A model generated the notes under the pieces. That model did no database searches, had not been told where the DNA came from, and saw only the letters and a list, made by a program, of their open reading frames with translations. DNA of 64,000 nt from the NCBI RefSeq assembly GCF_002085925.2, contig NZ_CP053562.1:538001-602000 (forward strand), written 5' to 3'. The position numbers and the translations under genes were made by a program. The stretch's first letter is position 1; every line of letters starts with the position of its first letter. Of the stretch, positions 45,795 through 55,075 are shown in pieces. The stretch is from Thioclava electrotropha (GTDB lineage Bacteria > Pseudomonadota > Alphaproteobacteria > Rhodobacterales > Rhodobacteraceae).

Positions 45795-48700
45795 ATGGCG
45801 TCTGGCCTCGATCCCAGAGAGCTGCCGCCCGGCCGCGGGCTGATCGGTCTCTTTACCCGCCACGCGACGCTGGCGAATATCGTGCTGGTCGTGATGATCT
45901 GCGCGGGGCTCGTCGCCCTACCGCGGATGCGCGCGCAGTTCTTCCCGGACTCGGTCGAGGAATCGATCACCGTCTCGGTGAAATGGGACGGGGCAGGCGC
46001 GGAGGAAGTCGACCGGGCCATCGTTCAGGTGCTGGAGCCCTCACTGATCTCGGTCGAGGGTGTGGAAGCCTCGGACAGCCGCGCCTCGGAAGGCTCGGCG
46101 CGCATCAGTCTCGATTTCGAACCCGACTGGGACATGTCCCGCGCGGTCAATGATGTCGAGAACGCGCTGGCTTCGGCAGGCGATCTGCCCGAAGGCGCGG
46201 AGGAACCCGAAGTGGCGCGCGGCGTCTGGCGCGACACGGTGACCGATCTGGTGATCACCGGGCCGCTCTCGCCGGAGCAGCTGGGCCGGTTGGGCGACGA
46301 GGCCGTCGTGCGGCTCTATCAGCAGGGCGTCACGCGCACCTCGCTTGCCGGGATCGCCGCGCCGGAGACGGTCGTCGAAGTGCCAACCGTCTCGATGATG
46401 GCGCATGATGTGACGCTGACCCAGATCATCGATGTGATCTCCGCCGAGGCGAATACCGATCCGGCGGGCGAGGTGGCGGGCGGGGCAACACGGGTGCGCA
46501 CGGGCGAAGAACGCCGCTCCGCGCCCGAGATCGAGAACCTCGTGATCCGCACCGAACCGGACGGCTCGCAGCTGACCGTGGGCGATGTCGCCAATATCCG
46601 CGTCGAAGGCGGCGACCGGAACCGCGCTTATTTCGTCGGCGACAACGCGGCGGTGGTGATCAATGTCGCACGCTCGGCGGCGGGCGATGCGATCGCGATC
46701 CAGCACAAGGTCGAAGGCGTGATCGACCAGATGCAGCCGACGTTGCCCGCGGGCACCTCGATGGATCTGGTGCGCACCCGGTCCGACGCCATCACGCAGC
46801 GCCTCGATCTGCTGGTGGGCAACGGGGTGCTGGGGCTGAGCCTCGTTCTGGTGCTGCTGTTCCTCTTCCTCAACGCGCGCACGGCCTTCTGGGTGGCGAT
46901 GGGGATCCCGACCTCGATGGCTGCGGCGCTGGCGGTGATGTATTTCACCGGCATGACGCTGAACATGATCTCGATCTTCGCGCTTATCCTGACGCTGGGG
47001 ATCGTGGTCGATGACGCCATTGTCGTGGGCGAGCACGCCGATTTCCGTGCGCGTCATCTGGGCGAGCATCCGGTGCTCGCCGCCGAGAACGGCGCGCGGC
47101 GCATGGCCGCGCCGGTCTTCGCCTCGACCCTGACGACCGTAATCGCCTTCGCAGGGCTGACCGTGATCGGCGGGCGCATGGGCAATATGATCGTCGACAT
47201 TCCCTATACGGTGATCGCGGTGCTCGCCGCCTCTCTGATCGAGTGTTTCGTGATCCTGCCCAACCACATGAGCCACGCGCTGCGCCATACCTCCGAGGGC
47301 AAGTGGTACGACTGGCCCTCGCGGCAGGTGAATCGCGGGCTCGACTGGTTCCGCCGCGTGGTGATGAAGCCGCTCACCCGGCTGATCGTCATCGGGCGCT
47401 ACCCGGTGATCGCGGCGGCGATCGCGCTGCTGCTATGGCAGGTCAGCTTCGTGATGTCGGGCAAGGTGCAATGGCGCTTCTTCAACCCGCCCGAGCAATC
47501 GACGGTGAACGGCGCCTTCTCGATGGTCGAAGGCGCGACCCGGGCCGATACCGAAGAGATGATGCGCACGATGCAGGCGACCGTGACCAAGGTTGCCAAG
47601 GAATTCGAGGACGAATACGGCGTGAACCCCGTCGAATACGCGATCGGGCAGATCGGCGGCGCGTCGGGGCGGGGGCTGGCCTCTGCCGATACCAAGGATG
47701 CCGATCTTCTCGGCTCGCTTTCGATCGAGGTGATCGATCCCGATTACCGGCCTTATTCCAGCTTCGATTTCGTCTCGCGGCTGCAGGCCGAAACCCCGCG
47801 CCTGCCGCTGGTCGAAGAGATCAGCTTCCGCCGCTTCCGCTCCGGCGGGGCTGGGGACGGGATCGCGGTGCAGTTCTCGGGCAACGAGACGCGCATCCTG
47901 AAAGACGCCGCCGAAGACCTGAAGACGCAGCTTGCGCAATTCCCGGAAGTATCGGCAGTCGAGGACAACCTCGCCTATGACAAGCAGGAGCTGATCCTCG
48001 ATCTCACCCCGCAGGGCGAGGCGTTGGGCTTCGACATCGCGACGCTTGGCCGCGAATTGCGCGCGCGTCTCAACGGCACCGAGGCTGCGAGCTTCCCCGA
48101 CGGGGTGCGCTCGGCCACGATCCGTGTGGAACTGCCCGAGGAGGAGCTGGCCGCCGATTTCATCGACCGGATGCAGCTGCGCGCGCCCGGCGGCGAATGG
48201 GTGCCGCTGGCCGATATCGTCTCGGTGCGCAGCCAGACCGGCTTCTCGACGATCCGGCGCGAGGATGGCGTGCGGCAGGTCTCTGTCACGGGCGATGTCT
48301 CCGAGGACGATCCCGCGCGGGCCAACGAAATTCTGGCGCGCATCTCCGACGAGATCCTGCCCCGCATTTCCGAAGAACGCGGCGTGGCCTATACGCTCAC
48401 CGGGCAGGCCGAGCAGGAACGCGACTTCATGAACGACGCGATGATCGGTCTGATCATGTGCCTGATCGGCATCTACATCGTGCTCGCGTGGATCTTCGCG
48501 AGCTGGACGCGGCCGATCGTGGTGATGTCGGTGATCCCCTTCGGCGCGGTCGGCGCGATCTGGGGTCACTATGTCTGGAACCTGCCGATGTCGATGTTCG
48601 CCGTGGTCGGTGGGATCGGGATGATCGGGATCATCATCAACGACGCGATCGTGCTGATCTCCACGGTCGACGAATATGCCGAGAAGCGGGGGATCGTGCC

Positions 48701-49163
48701 CGCCATCGTCGATGCGGTCGCGGATCGCCTGCGCCCCGTGCTGCTGACGACGCTGACGACGGTTCTGGGCCTCGCGCCGCTTCTCTACGAGCAATCCAGT
48801 TCGGCCCTGTTCCTGAAATCCACGGTGATCACGCTGGTCTACGGGCTGGGCTTCGGGATGGTCATCGTGCTGCTGGTCGTGCCTGCGGTGCTCGCGGTGC
48901 AGCTCGATTTCGGCAGGCAGGTGCAGGCGGTGCGTCACGGCGTGCGGGTCGTGCGGCTGCGCGCTGTGCTGGCTGGCGTCGCGACGCTGATGGCCGTGGG
49001 CTTCGCACTCACGCTGGGCCGCGCGATGTGGGAGGGTCAGGCGCTGATGCCCGCCTTCGGAGGCTTCGCGCTGATCGCGGGAATGGTGGCGATGGGGGCG
49101 GGGCTGATCGCGCCCCGGCTGCTGCGCGGCCATATCCGCCACCGACCGCCGCCGGAAGTCTGA
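45795..49163 (+). CDS. RND-family efflux transporter permease, second system
   Basis: This 1,122-residue AcrB-like pump is slightly longer than usual. The first helix (about 28-47) is followed by the porter domain. The TM4 proton-relay motif LGIVVDDAIVVGEH contains the two aspartates, and the second half repeats the fold (IGMIGIIINDAIVLISTVDEY). Two periplasmic halves and about 12 helices are present. It is more divergent than classical AcrB and resembles the group found with long adaptors in Rhodobacterales. Substrate prediction is not possible. Confidence 0.92.
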   Translation: MASGLDPRELPPGRGLIGLFTRHATLANIVLVVMICAGLVALPRMRAQFFPDSVEESITVSVKWDGAGAEEVDRAIVQVLEPSLISVEGVEASDSRASEGSARISLDFEPDWDMSRAVNDVENALASAGDLPEGAEEPEVARGVWRDTVTDLVITGPLSPEQLGRLGDEAVVRLYQQGVTRTSLAGIAAPETVVEVPTVSMMAHDVTLTQIIDVISAEANTDPAGEVAGGATRVRTGEERRSAPEIENLVIRTEPDGSQLTVGDVANIRVEGGDRNRAYFVGDNAAVVINVARSAAGDAIAIQHKVEGVIDQMQPTLPAGTSMDLVRTRSDAITQRLDLLVGNGVLGLSLVLVLLFLFLNARTAFWVAMGIPTSMAAALAVMYFTGMTLNMISIFALILTLGIVVDDAIVVGEHADFRARHLGEHPVLAAENGARRMAAPVFASTLTTVIAFAGLTVIGGRMGNMIVDIPYTVIAVLAASLIECFVILPNHMSHALRHTSEGKWYDWPSRQVNRGLDWFRRVVMKPLTRLIVIGRYPVIAAAIALLLWQVSFVMSGKVQWRFFNPPEQSTVNGAFSMVEGATRADTEEMMRTMQATVTKVAKEFEDEYGVNPVEYAIGQIGGASGRGLASADTKDADLLGSLSIEVIDPDYRPYSSFDFVSRLQAETPRLPLVEEISFRRFRSGGAGDGIAVQFSGNETRILKDAAEDLKTQLAQFPEVSAVEDNLAYDKQELILDLTPQGEALGFDIATLGRELRARLNGTEAASFPDGVRSATIRVELPEEELAADFIDRMQLRAPGGEWVPLADIVSVRSQTGFSTIRREDGVRQVSVTGDVSEDDPARANEILARISDEILPRISEERGVAYTLTGQAEQERDFMNDAMIGLIMCLIGIYIVLAWIFASWTRPIVVMSVIPFGAVGAIWGHYVWNLPMSMFAVVGGIGMIGIIINDAIVLISTVDEYAEKRGIVPAIVDAVADRLRPVLLTTLTTVLGLAPLLYEQSSSALFLKSTVITLVYGLGFGMVIVLLVVPAVLAVQLDFGRQVQAVRHGVRVVRLRAVLAGVATLMAVGFALTLGRAMWEGQALMPAFGGFALIAGMVAMGAGLIAPRLLRGHIRHRPPPEV

Positions 49164-49188
49164 CGCCCCCGAACTTCGAGAGAGCTGA

Positions 49189-50046
49189 TTATTCGGTGCA
49201 GCCCATGATCTCGACCGCGCCGCGATCCGAGAGCACGGTGATGCGCAGATCGCTGGGGTCGAGGTCGAAGGGCTTCGCGTCCGGCGGCACGAAGTCGGCG
49301 CTGGTCACGAGGGTACCGCCCTCGCGATGGCTGTCGGCCTCGGAGACCCAGACCGGGCGCGAGGCGAGTTCCAGAAGCGCGTTTTCCGTGCCGATCGCGG
49401 GCGGCAAATCGACCCGCGCCGTCAACCGAACCCCATCGCGCGTCGGCTCCGTCTCGCAGCGCGTCTGCGGGTCGATCTTGCGCGGCTCACGCGCGAGCGC
49501 CGCCTGAATTTTCGGATCGGGCGCGCCGTCGCCCGAGACCTCGGTCTGCAGCTGCAGGCTGACCGGCACGCAGATATTGTCGCAGATCCCGATCATCACA
49601 TCGGCTTTCAACAGCACCGGCTTGCCCGGATCCTTCGGCGTCACCGAGATCGGCAGCACGACGCCGTCGTGATAGCCGACGGTGCGCATGCCGGAGGACA
49701 GGAAGACTTCCGGCGCGGGCCAGTGAACCACGGCCGAGGCGAGGTTGCTCGACCCGGTGAACTGGATCTGCGGCGGGATGCCCGCATCGCCCGGCGAGCG
49801 CCAATAGGTTTTCCAGCCGGGCGCGAGCGCAATCTCCAGCGCCGCCATGCGGGTGCCGTTGGCGCCTTTTCCGCCTGCGCGCAGCTGCGCCTGTTCCAGC
49901 CCCGGAGGCGTCGGCAGTGCGGGCATCGACGCGTCTTGCGGCGTGACCTGCTCTTGCGCGGCGATCTGCGCGACAGCTTCCTGCGCCGCCACGCCGAGCG
50001 GGCAGCAGCCAAGCAGAATCCCCATGACTGGTAACAAACGTGTCAT
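49189..50046 (-). CDS. Secreted protein with DsbD-alpha-like domain
   Basis: This 285-residue protein has a Sec signal peptide (about 1-21, ending GVAAQEA). A DsbD N-terminal/ScsB-like beta domain follows: GWKTYWRSPGDAGIPPQI, GYHDGVVLPISVTP and the cysteine pair IGICDNICVPV. In DsbD such a pair relays reducing power to periplasmic partners. The membrane and thioredoxin domains are absent, so it would need a separate partner. It is divergent from the YqgE gene. Confidence 0.78.
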   Translation of the reverse strand: MTRLLPVMGILLGCCPLGVAAQEAVAQIAAQEQVTPQDASMPALPTPPGLEQAQLRAGGKGANGTRMAALEIALAPGWKTYWRSPGDAGIPPQIQFTGSSNLASAVVHWPAPEVFLSSGMRTVGYHDGVVLPISVTPKDPGKPVLLKADVMIGICDNICVPVSLQLQTEVSGDGAPDPKIQAALAREPRKIDPQTRCETEPTRDGVRLTARVDLPPAIGTENALLELASRPVWVSEADSHREGGTLVTSADFVPPDAKPFDLDPSDLRITVLSDRGAVEIMGCTE

Positions 50047-50219
50047 ATATTTTACCTAGTCGCTTCCCTGCACGTTCAGAAGTCACAAACGCGACAGAAG
50101 CGTGCAACATATTGTCCCGGCGCGCCGCAATGCGAAACAATTCCTGCGTCTGGCTTGAATAGACGCGCCGCTCGCGCCACCTTGAAAAGAGATGGGATGC
50201 AACTGCGAAGGGGAGCGAG

Positions 50220-50780
50220 ATGGACCTGACAGGCAAGTTTCTGATCGCGATGCCCGGTATGGGCGATCCGCGATTCGAGCATTCGGTGATCGCCGTCTGC
50301 GCCCATTCCGACGAGGGTGCGATGGGGCTGATCATCAACAAGCCCTTGCCGACGCCCGCCTTCTCGGACCTTCTCGAAAGCCTCGATATCGAACGGCCCG
50401 GTGCGGATATCCGTTTCGATCAGCCGATCCTTTTTGGCGGTCCGGTCGAAACCGGGCGCGGCTTCGTGCTGCATTCGCCCGACTGGACGACCGGCGAGGG
50501 GCAGATGGAGGTCACCGACCGGCTGCGGATGACTGGCACGCGCGACATTCTCGAAGATATCGCGATGGGGCGCGGCCCGAACCAGGCGCTGATGGCGCTG
50601 GGCTATGCGGGCTGGGGGCCGGGGCAGCTGGAGGAGGAAATCCTCGACAATGGCTGGCTCACCGCCGACAGCGATGCCGACCTCGCGCTCGATGCCGAGC
50701 ATGAGACGAAATGGGTGCGCGCGCTTGAAGGTATGGGGATCGACCCCCGGACGCTTTCGGCAGCTGCTGGTCATGCTTGA
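50220..50780 (+). CDS. YqgE/AlgH family protein
   Basis: This 186-residue protein of the UPF0301 family is widely conserved in proteobacteria and of uncertain biochemical role (AlgH was linked to alginate regulation). Family motifs are MPGMGDPRFEHSVIAVCAHS, GAMGLIINKPL and GYAGWGPGQLEEEI. AGGGGAGCGAG precedes the ATG. It is convergent with sua5, with a repeat element between them. Confidence 0.9.
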   Translation: MDLTGKFLIAMPGMGDPRFEHSVIAVCAHSDEGAMGLIINKPLPTPAFSDLLESLDIERPGADIRFDQPILFGGPVETGRGFVLHSPDWTTGEGQMEVTDRLRMTGTRDILEDIAMGRGPNQALMALGYAGWGPGQLEEEILDNGWLTADSDADLALDAEHETKWVRALEGMGIDPRTLSAAAGHA

Positions 50781-50790
50781 GGGTTGATTG

Positions 50791-50858
50791 GGTAGGGGGC
50801 TCTGCCCCCTCGGCGCGTCCGCGCCTCACCCCCGGGATATTTAAGCCAACACGAAGAG
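50791..50858. repeat. Rhodobacterales-type 3' intergenic repeat, copy 2
   Basis: Two hairpins, AGGGGGC/GCCCCCT (50794-50810) and GGCGC/GCGCC (50812-50825), are followed by ACCCCCGGGATATTT, then GCCAACACGAAGAG. The tail matches copy 1 at 35782-35815. Again it sits between convergent genes (yqgE and sua5) and probably serves as a terminator. Confidence 0.7.
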
Positions 50859-50862
50859 GCGA

Positions 50863-51825
50863 TCAGTCGCGCGGGGCAGCCGCGCGGCGCAGGCGGTCGT
50901 TGATTGCGCGCCCGAGGCCGGTCTCCGGGATCGGGGCGAAGGCGAGTGTGGAAAGGCCGCGCGTCTGGGCGAGCGCATCGCCCTTGCGCAGCATCGCGAA
51001 GAGGTTCGCCGCCGCCTCTGTCAGCTCGCCCGAAGGCGAGAGGTTCAGATCGGCGGTCGGGCAATCGCCGCCGAAGCCGATCCAGACCGCATCCGGGTGC
51101 GGGGCGGTCACATCCAGCAGCACGGCGGCGCCCGGCGCATAATGCGATTTGAGTTGCCCCGGCGCGTTGGGCTTGGCCGCGTCGCCGCCGGTGGGCAGGG
51201 GCTGGCTGATCAGCGCCTCGATCTCTTCGGCGGCGACCCCGCCGGGGCGCAGCAGCGCGGGCGGATCGAGCGTGAGAATGGTGGATTCCACCCCGACCTC
51301 GCAGGGGCCGCCATCGATCACCGCCGCGATCTTGCCGCCAAGCCCGTCCATCACATGCTGCGCCGTGGTCGGACTGATCTTGCCCGATGGGTTGGCCGAG
51401 GGCGCGGCCAGCGGCCCGCCGAATTCGGTCAGCAACGCGCGGGCGACCGGATGCGCGGGCAGGCGGATCGCGACCGTGTCATGCCCGGCCGTCACAAGAT
51501 CGGAGAGCCCGGCCTCGGGGCGCAGCGGCAGGACCAGCGTAAGCGGTCCCGGCCAGTAGCGCGCGGCGATCTGGCGTGCATCGTCGGAGACCACGGCGAT
51601 CTCTTCCGCGGCCTCGATCGACGGCAGATGCACGATCAGCGGATTGAACTTCGGACGCCCCTTCGCCGCGAAAATCGCCGCCACCGCGCGGTCGTTGCGC
51701 GCGTCCCCTGCAAGCCCGTAGACCGTCTCGGTCGGCATCGCGACCAGCTCGCCCGCGCGCAGCAGGGCGGCTGCCTGCGCATAGCCCTCGGCATCGGCGG
51801 AAAGGAGTTTCGTGTCTTGGCTCAT
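50863..51825 (-). CDS. sua5: L-threonylcarbamoyladenylate synthase
   Basis: This 320-residue Sua5-type enzyme makes threonylcarbamoyl-AMP for the t6A37 modification of tRNA. The YrdC domain has MPTETVYGLAGDARND, KGRPKFNPLIVHL and PSANPSGKISPT. The C-terminal Sua5 domain (PGQLKSHYAPGA onward) is present, distinguishing it from the shorter TsaC. I placed the start at MSQDTKLLSAD; the much longer in-frame extension upstream is the antisense of the acyl-CoA dehydrogenase and not real. Confidence 0.94.
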   Translation of the reverse strand: MSQDTKLLSADAEGYAQAAALLRAGELVAMPTETVYGLAGDARNDRAVAAIFAAKGRPKFNPLIVHLPSIEAAEEIAVVSDDARQIAARYWPGPLTLVLPLRPEAGLSDLVTAGHDTVAIRLPAHPVARALLTEFGGPLAAPSANPSGKISPTTAQHVMDGLGGKIAAVIDGGPCEVGVESTILTLDPPALLRPGGVAAEEIEALISQPLPTGGDAAKPNAPGQLKSHYAPGAAVLLDVTAPHPDAVWIGFGGDCPTADLNLSPSGELTEAAANLFAMLRKGDALAQTRGLSTLAFAPIPETGLGRAINDRLRRAAAPRD

Positions 51826-51939
51826 GCAGTCGTGACGCAGCGTTGGAGTTGAAGGGGGCTGCCCTTGCGGTAGGGTATCGGCAACCCGACAGGACATAGA
51901 CGCGCGCGCGGCAATTGCCAAGCTGCCCGGAGGAGACCC

Positions 51940-53631
51940 ATGACTTACCGTTCCCCCGTCACCGATATTCGCTTCATCCTCGACCACGTCGTGCCGCTCG
52001 CACCGGTGGCCGAAACCGAGATGTTCGCCGAGGCGACCCCCGATATGGTCGAAGCGATCCTCACCGAAGGCGGCAAACTGTGCGACGAGGTGATCGCGCC
52101 GACCAATCGCGACGGCGATCTGACGCCCGCGAAACTGGAGAATGGCGTTGTGCGCTCGCCCGCCGGCTTCAAGGAGGCCTTCGCGGCGCTGGCCGAGGGC
52201 GGCTGGATCGGTATCGCGGCAAGCCCGGAGCATGGCGGGATGGGGCTGCCGCAGGCGCTGAACGTCGGTTTCAACGACATGCTGTCGGGGGCGAATCTGT
52301 CGCTGCAGCTCAACCCGCTGCTGACGCAGGGCCAGATCGAGGCGCTGGAGCATCACGCCTCCGACGAGATCAAGGCGCTGTATCTGCCCAAGCTGATCTC
52401 GGGCGAATGGTCGGGCACGATGAACCTGACCGAGCCGGGGGCGGGCTCGGATGTGGGCGCGCTGAAGACGAAGGCGGTGCCGAACGATGATGGCACCTAT
52501 GCGATCTCGGGCCAGAAGATCTACATCACTTGGGGCGACAATGATTGCGTCTCGAACGTCTGTCATCTGGTGCTGGCGCGGCTGCCCGATGCGGCCCCCG
52601 GCACGAAGGGGATCAGCCTCTTCATGGTGCCGAAGCTGATCCCGGATGACGCGGGCAAGCCCGGCGTGGCGAACTCGCTGAAAGTGGTCTCGTTGGAGCA
52701 CAAGCTGGGCATCCACGGCTCGCCCACCTGCGTGATGAGCTACGAGGGCGCGACCGGCTGGCTCGTCGGCGAAGAGAACAAGGGCATGGCCGCGATGTTC
52801 ACGATGATGAACAACGCGCGTCTGAACGTGGGTGCGCAAGGCATCGGCGTGGCCGAGGCCGCCTATCAGCAGGCGCTGGCCTATGCGAAGGACCGGGTGC
52901 AGTTTGCGCCGATTGTCGAGCATGCCGATGTGCGCCGGATGCTGGCGGGCATGAAGGCCGAGATTTTCGCGGCACGCTCGATCGCGCTGGCCTGTGGCGT
53001 CGCGATCGACATGGGGCGCGCGACGAATGATGCGAACTGGCAGGCCCGCGCGGCGCTGCTGACGCCGATCGCGAAGGCTTACGGCACCGATATGGGCATT
53101 CGCGTGGCGTCGACCGGCGTGCAGGTGCATGGCGGCATGGGCTTCATCGAGGAAACCGGCGCGGCGCAATATCTCCGCGATGTGCGGATCACCACGATCT
53201 ACGAGGGCACCAACGGCATTCAGGCGATGGATCTTGTGGGCCGCAAGATGATGGACGAGGGCAAGGCCGCCTTCCGTCTGCTGCAGGAGATCGAGGACGA
53301 GGCGCAGGGTGCGCGCGAGGCCTTCCCGGTGCTGGCCGAAGACGTCTGGCAGGCCGCTGAGGAACTGCGCGAGCACACCGAATGGATGGTCAGCCAAGGC
53401 ATGCAGGACCGCTTCGCGGGGGCCGTGCCCTATCTCGACGCCTTCGCGCGGGTGCTGGGTGGTTATTACCACCTGCGCGCCGCGATGGCCGAGGGCCGCG
53501 ATTCCGCGCGTGGTCACTTGGCTGCCGTCTATATCCGCCGCCTGATGCCTGCCTATGCGGCCTCGCTGGCCGAGGCAAAGGAAGGAGCCGAAGGGCTCTA
53601 CGCGCTGAGCGTCGAAGATCTCGAGGCATGA
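51940..53631 (+). CDS. Acyl-CoA dehydrogenase (DmdC-like long subfamily)
   Basis: This 563-residue FAD enzyme introduces the alpha-beta double bond in an acyl-CoA. The FAD/substrate motifs [25 protein letters not shown] and the region of the catalytic glutamate [17 protein letters not shown] are present. The extra C-terminal helical domain gives the length seen in the DmdC-like subfamily, some of which act on methylmercaptopropionyl-CoA; that specificity cannot be assigned here. CCCGGAGGAGACCC precedes the ATG. Its stop overlaps the next start. Confidence 0.9.
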   Translation: MTYRSPVTDIRFILDHVVPLAPVAETEMFAEATPDMVEAILTEGGKLCDEVIAPTNRDGDLTPAKLENGVVRSPAGFKEAFAALAEGGWIGIAASPEHGGMGLPQALNVGFNDMLSGANLSLQLNPLLTQGQIEALEHHASDEIKALYLPKLISGEWSGTMNLTEPGAGSDVGALKTKAVPNDDGTYAISGQKIYITWGDNDCVSNVCHLVLARLPDAAPGTKGISLFMVPKLIPDDAGKPGVANSLKVVSLEHKLGIHGSPTCVMSYEGATGWLVGEENKGMAAMFTMMNNARLNVGAQGIGVAEAAYQQALAYAKDRVQFAPIVEHADVRRMLAGMKAEIFAARSIALACGVAIDMGRATNDANWQARAALLTPIAKAYGTDMGIRVASTGVQVHGGMGFIEETGAAQYLRDVRITTIYEGTNGIQAMDLVGRKMMDEGKAAFRLLQEIEDEAQGAREAFPVLAEDVWQAAEELREHTEWMVSQGMQDRFAGAVPYLDAFARVLGGYYHLRAAMAEGRDSARGHLAAVYIRRLMPAYAASLAEAKEGAEGLYALSVEDLEA

Positions 53632-54680
53632 GGGGCGACGGCGCTCCCGTGTCGACGAATGGCATCCGCTACCCTTGGGCGGAGCCGCCCGAGCCGGGCG
53701 GGGCGATCGAGGTCGCGCCCGGGGTGATGTGGATCCGTCTGCCGCTGCCGATGGCTCTCGATCACGTCAATTGCTTTGCGCTCGATGAGGGCGATGGCTG
53801 GGCGCTGGTCGATCCCGGCATCGACACGCGCAAATGCCGCGCGGCGCTGCAGGCGGCGATGGATGGTCCGCTGGGCGGCAAGCCGATCACCAAGGTTCTG
53901 GTGACGCATTACCACCCCGATCACATCGGGCTGGCGGGCTGGCTGCAAGAGCAGGGCGCGGAGCTGATCACGACCCGGACCTCGTGGCTGTTTGCGCGGA
54001 TGCTGCAACTCGACCCGCAGGATCGGCCCGTGGCGGAAACGCTTGCCTATTACCGGCGCGCCGGAATGAGTCCGGCGCTTCTGGACAAGCGCGCCAATGA
54101 ACGGCCCTTCAACTTCGCCGATTGCGTGCATGCGCTGCCGCTTGGCTTCACCCGGATCGTGGAGGGCGATGAGATCACCCTCGGCGGGCGGCGCTGGGCC
54201 GTGAAGATGGGCGACGGGCACGCGCCCGAACATGCGACGCTTTGGAGCTTTGACGACGATCTGGTTCTGGGCGGCGATCAGCTTCTGCCCTCGATCTCGG
54301 CCAATCTCGGCGTCTATGCGACCGAACCCGAGGCCGATCCGTTGGCCGATTGGCTGACCTCCTGCGCGCGCTTTGCCGAGATCGCGGAGGATCGCCACCT
54401 CGTGCTGCCCGGCCATAAGCTGCCCTTCACCGGGCTGCCGTTGCGCCTGCGCCAGATGATCGAGAACCACGAGGGCGCGCTGAAACGTCTGCGCAAGCAC
54501 CTTGAGACCCCGCGCACCGCCTGCGAGTGCTTCCCGCCGCTGTTCAAACGCCAGATCGACGAGAGCACCCATGGGCTCGCGATGGTCGAAGCGATGGCGC
54601 ATCTCAACCATCTTTGGCACAAAGGGGAGGTGAGCCGCACCTTGCGAGAGGACGGCGCCTGGCTCTGGAGCCTGAAATGA
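53628..54680 (+). CDS. Metallo-beta-lactamase-fold hydrolase
   Basis: This 350-residue MBL-superfamily hydrolase has the metal motif VTHYHPDHIG (HxHxDH), a later GDGHAPEHATL and the GDQLLPSISANLG segment. The C-terminal helical part (LNHLWHKGEVSRTL) resembles the LACTB2/BLACT winged helix. The substrate is unknown. It is coupled by a 4-bp overlap to the acyl-CoA dehydrogenase and in turn to the DUF6173 gene, suggesting a fatty-acyl or thioester hydrolase role. Confidence 0.88.
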   Translation: MRGDGAPVSTNGIRYPWAEPPEPGGAIEVAPGVMWIRLPLPMALDHVNCFALDEGDGWALVDPGIDTRKCRAALQAAMDGPLGGKPITKVLVTHYHPDHIGLAGWLQEQGAELITTRTSWLFARMLQLDPQDRPVAETLAYYRRAGMSPALLDKRANERPFNFADCVHALPLGFTRIVEGDEITLGGRRWAVKMGDGHAPEHATLWSFDDDLVLGGDQLLPSISANLGVYATEPEADPLADWLTSCARFAEIAEDRHLVLPGHKLPFTGLPLRLRQMIENHEGALKRLRKHLETPRTACECFPPLFKRQIDESTHGLAMVEAMAHLNHLWHKGEVSRTLREDGAWLWSLK

Positions 54681-55051
54681 CCGAGATACGCACCACCGCC
54701 GAAGCCCATGAGGAAGCCGCCCTTCCGAACGCGAAGGTGGTGCATACCTCGGAGAACGCGCCCAAGACCGCCGAGGTCAAACCGCTTCCGCCCGAACTGG
54801 CGCGCGGACGGCCCGAGGATAAGAGCCCGGCGCAATGGGCCTATGAGCGGGTCCTGCTCTATATCCAGAACTTCGAAGAGCAGTTGCAGGAAGACGAGGA
54901 GGTCGTGCTTGGTCTCACCGGCGGCGAGGCGGGGGTGTTGCAGATCGAGGGGATCGGCTTTTTCGACCCCGACATCCTCACTTTCGACGGCACCGACGAA
55001 TACGGCGCGCGCACGCAGCTCATCCAGCATTTAACATCTTCCCCTCCCTGA
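54677..55051 (+). pseudogene. DUF6173-family gene, 5' part, interrupted by the IS element
   Basis: The first 118 codons are native, from MTEIRTTAEAHEEAAL through WAYERVLLYIQNFEEQL and GIGFFDPDILTFDGTDEYGAR to QLIQH. The frame then enters the insertion sequence, adds LTSSPP and stops. The start overlaps the MBL gene stop as ATGA. The missing 46 C-terminal codons lie intact beyond the element. The family is of unknown function and typical of Rhodobacterales; the identification is from memory of conserved stretches. Confidence 0.85.
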
Positions 55052-55060
55052 AGGGCGGGG
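55041..55060 (-). repeat. IS right-end subterminal hairpin
   Basis: Arms CCCCTCCC and GGGCGGGG (one mismatch) with a TGAA loop form the imperfect palindrome recognised by Y1 transposases. It starts 10 bp inside the element boundary, just after tnpB, and would form part of the 3' end of the TnpB guide RNA scaffold. Confidence 0.8.
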
Positions 55061-55075
55061 ATTTCCACTTCGGCC

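Noticed and set aside
47433..49142. 569-codon minus-strand open frame
   Set aside because: It is antisense to the RND permease, rich in Arg, His and Asp with no domain, and is explained by codon bias of the real gene.
51826..53517. Long minus-strand open frame fused in frame to sua5
   Set aside because: It is antisense to the acyl-CoA dehydrogenase gene, with His/Arg-rich composition typical of shadow frames in GC-rich DNA. Only the Sua5 part has family motifs.
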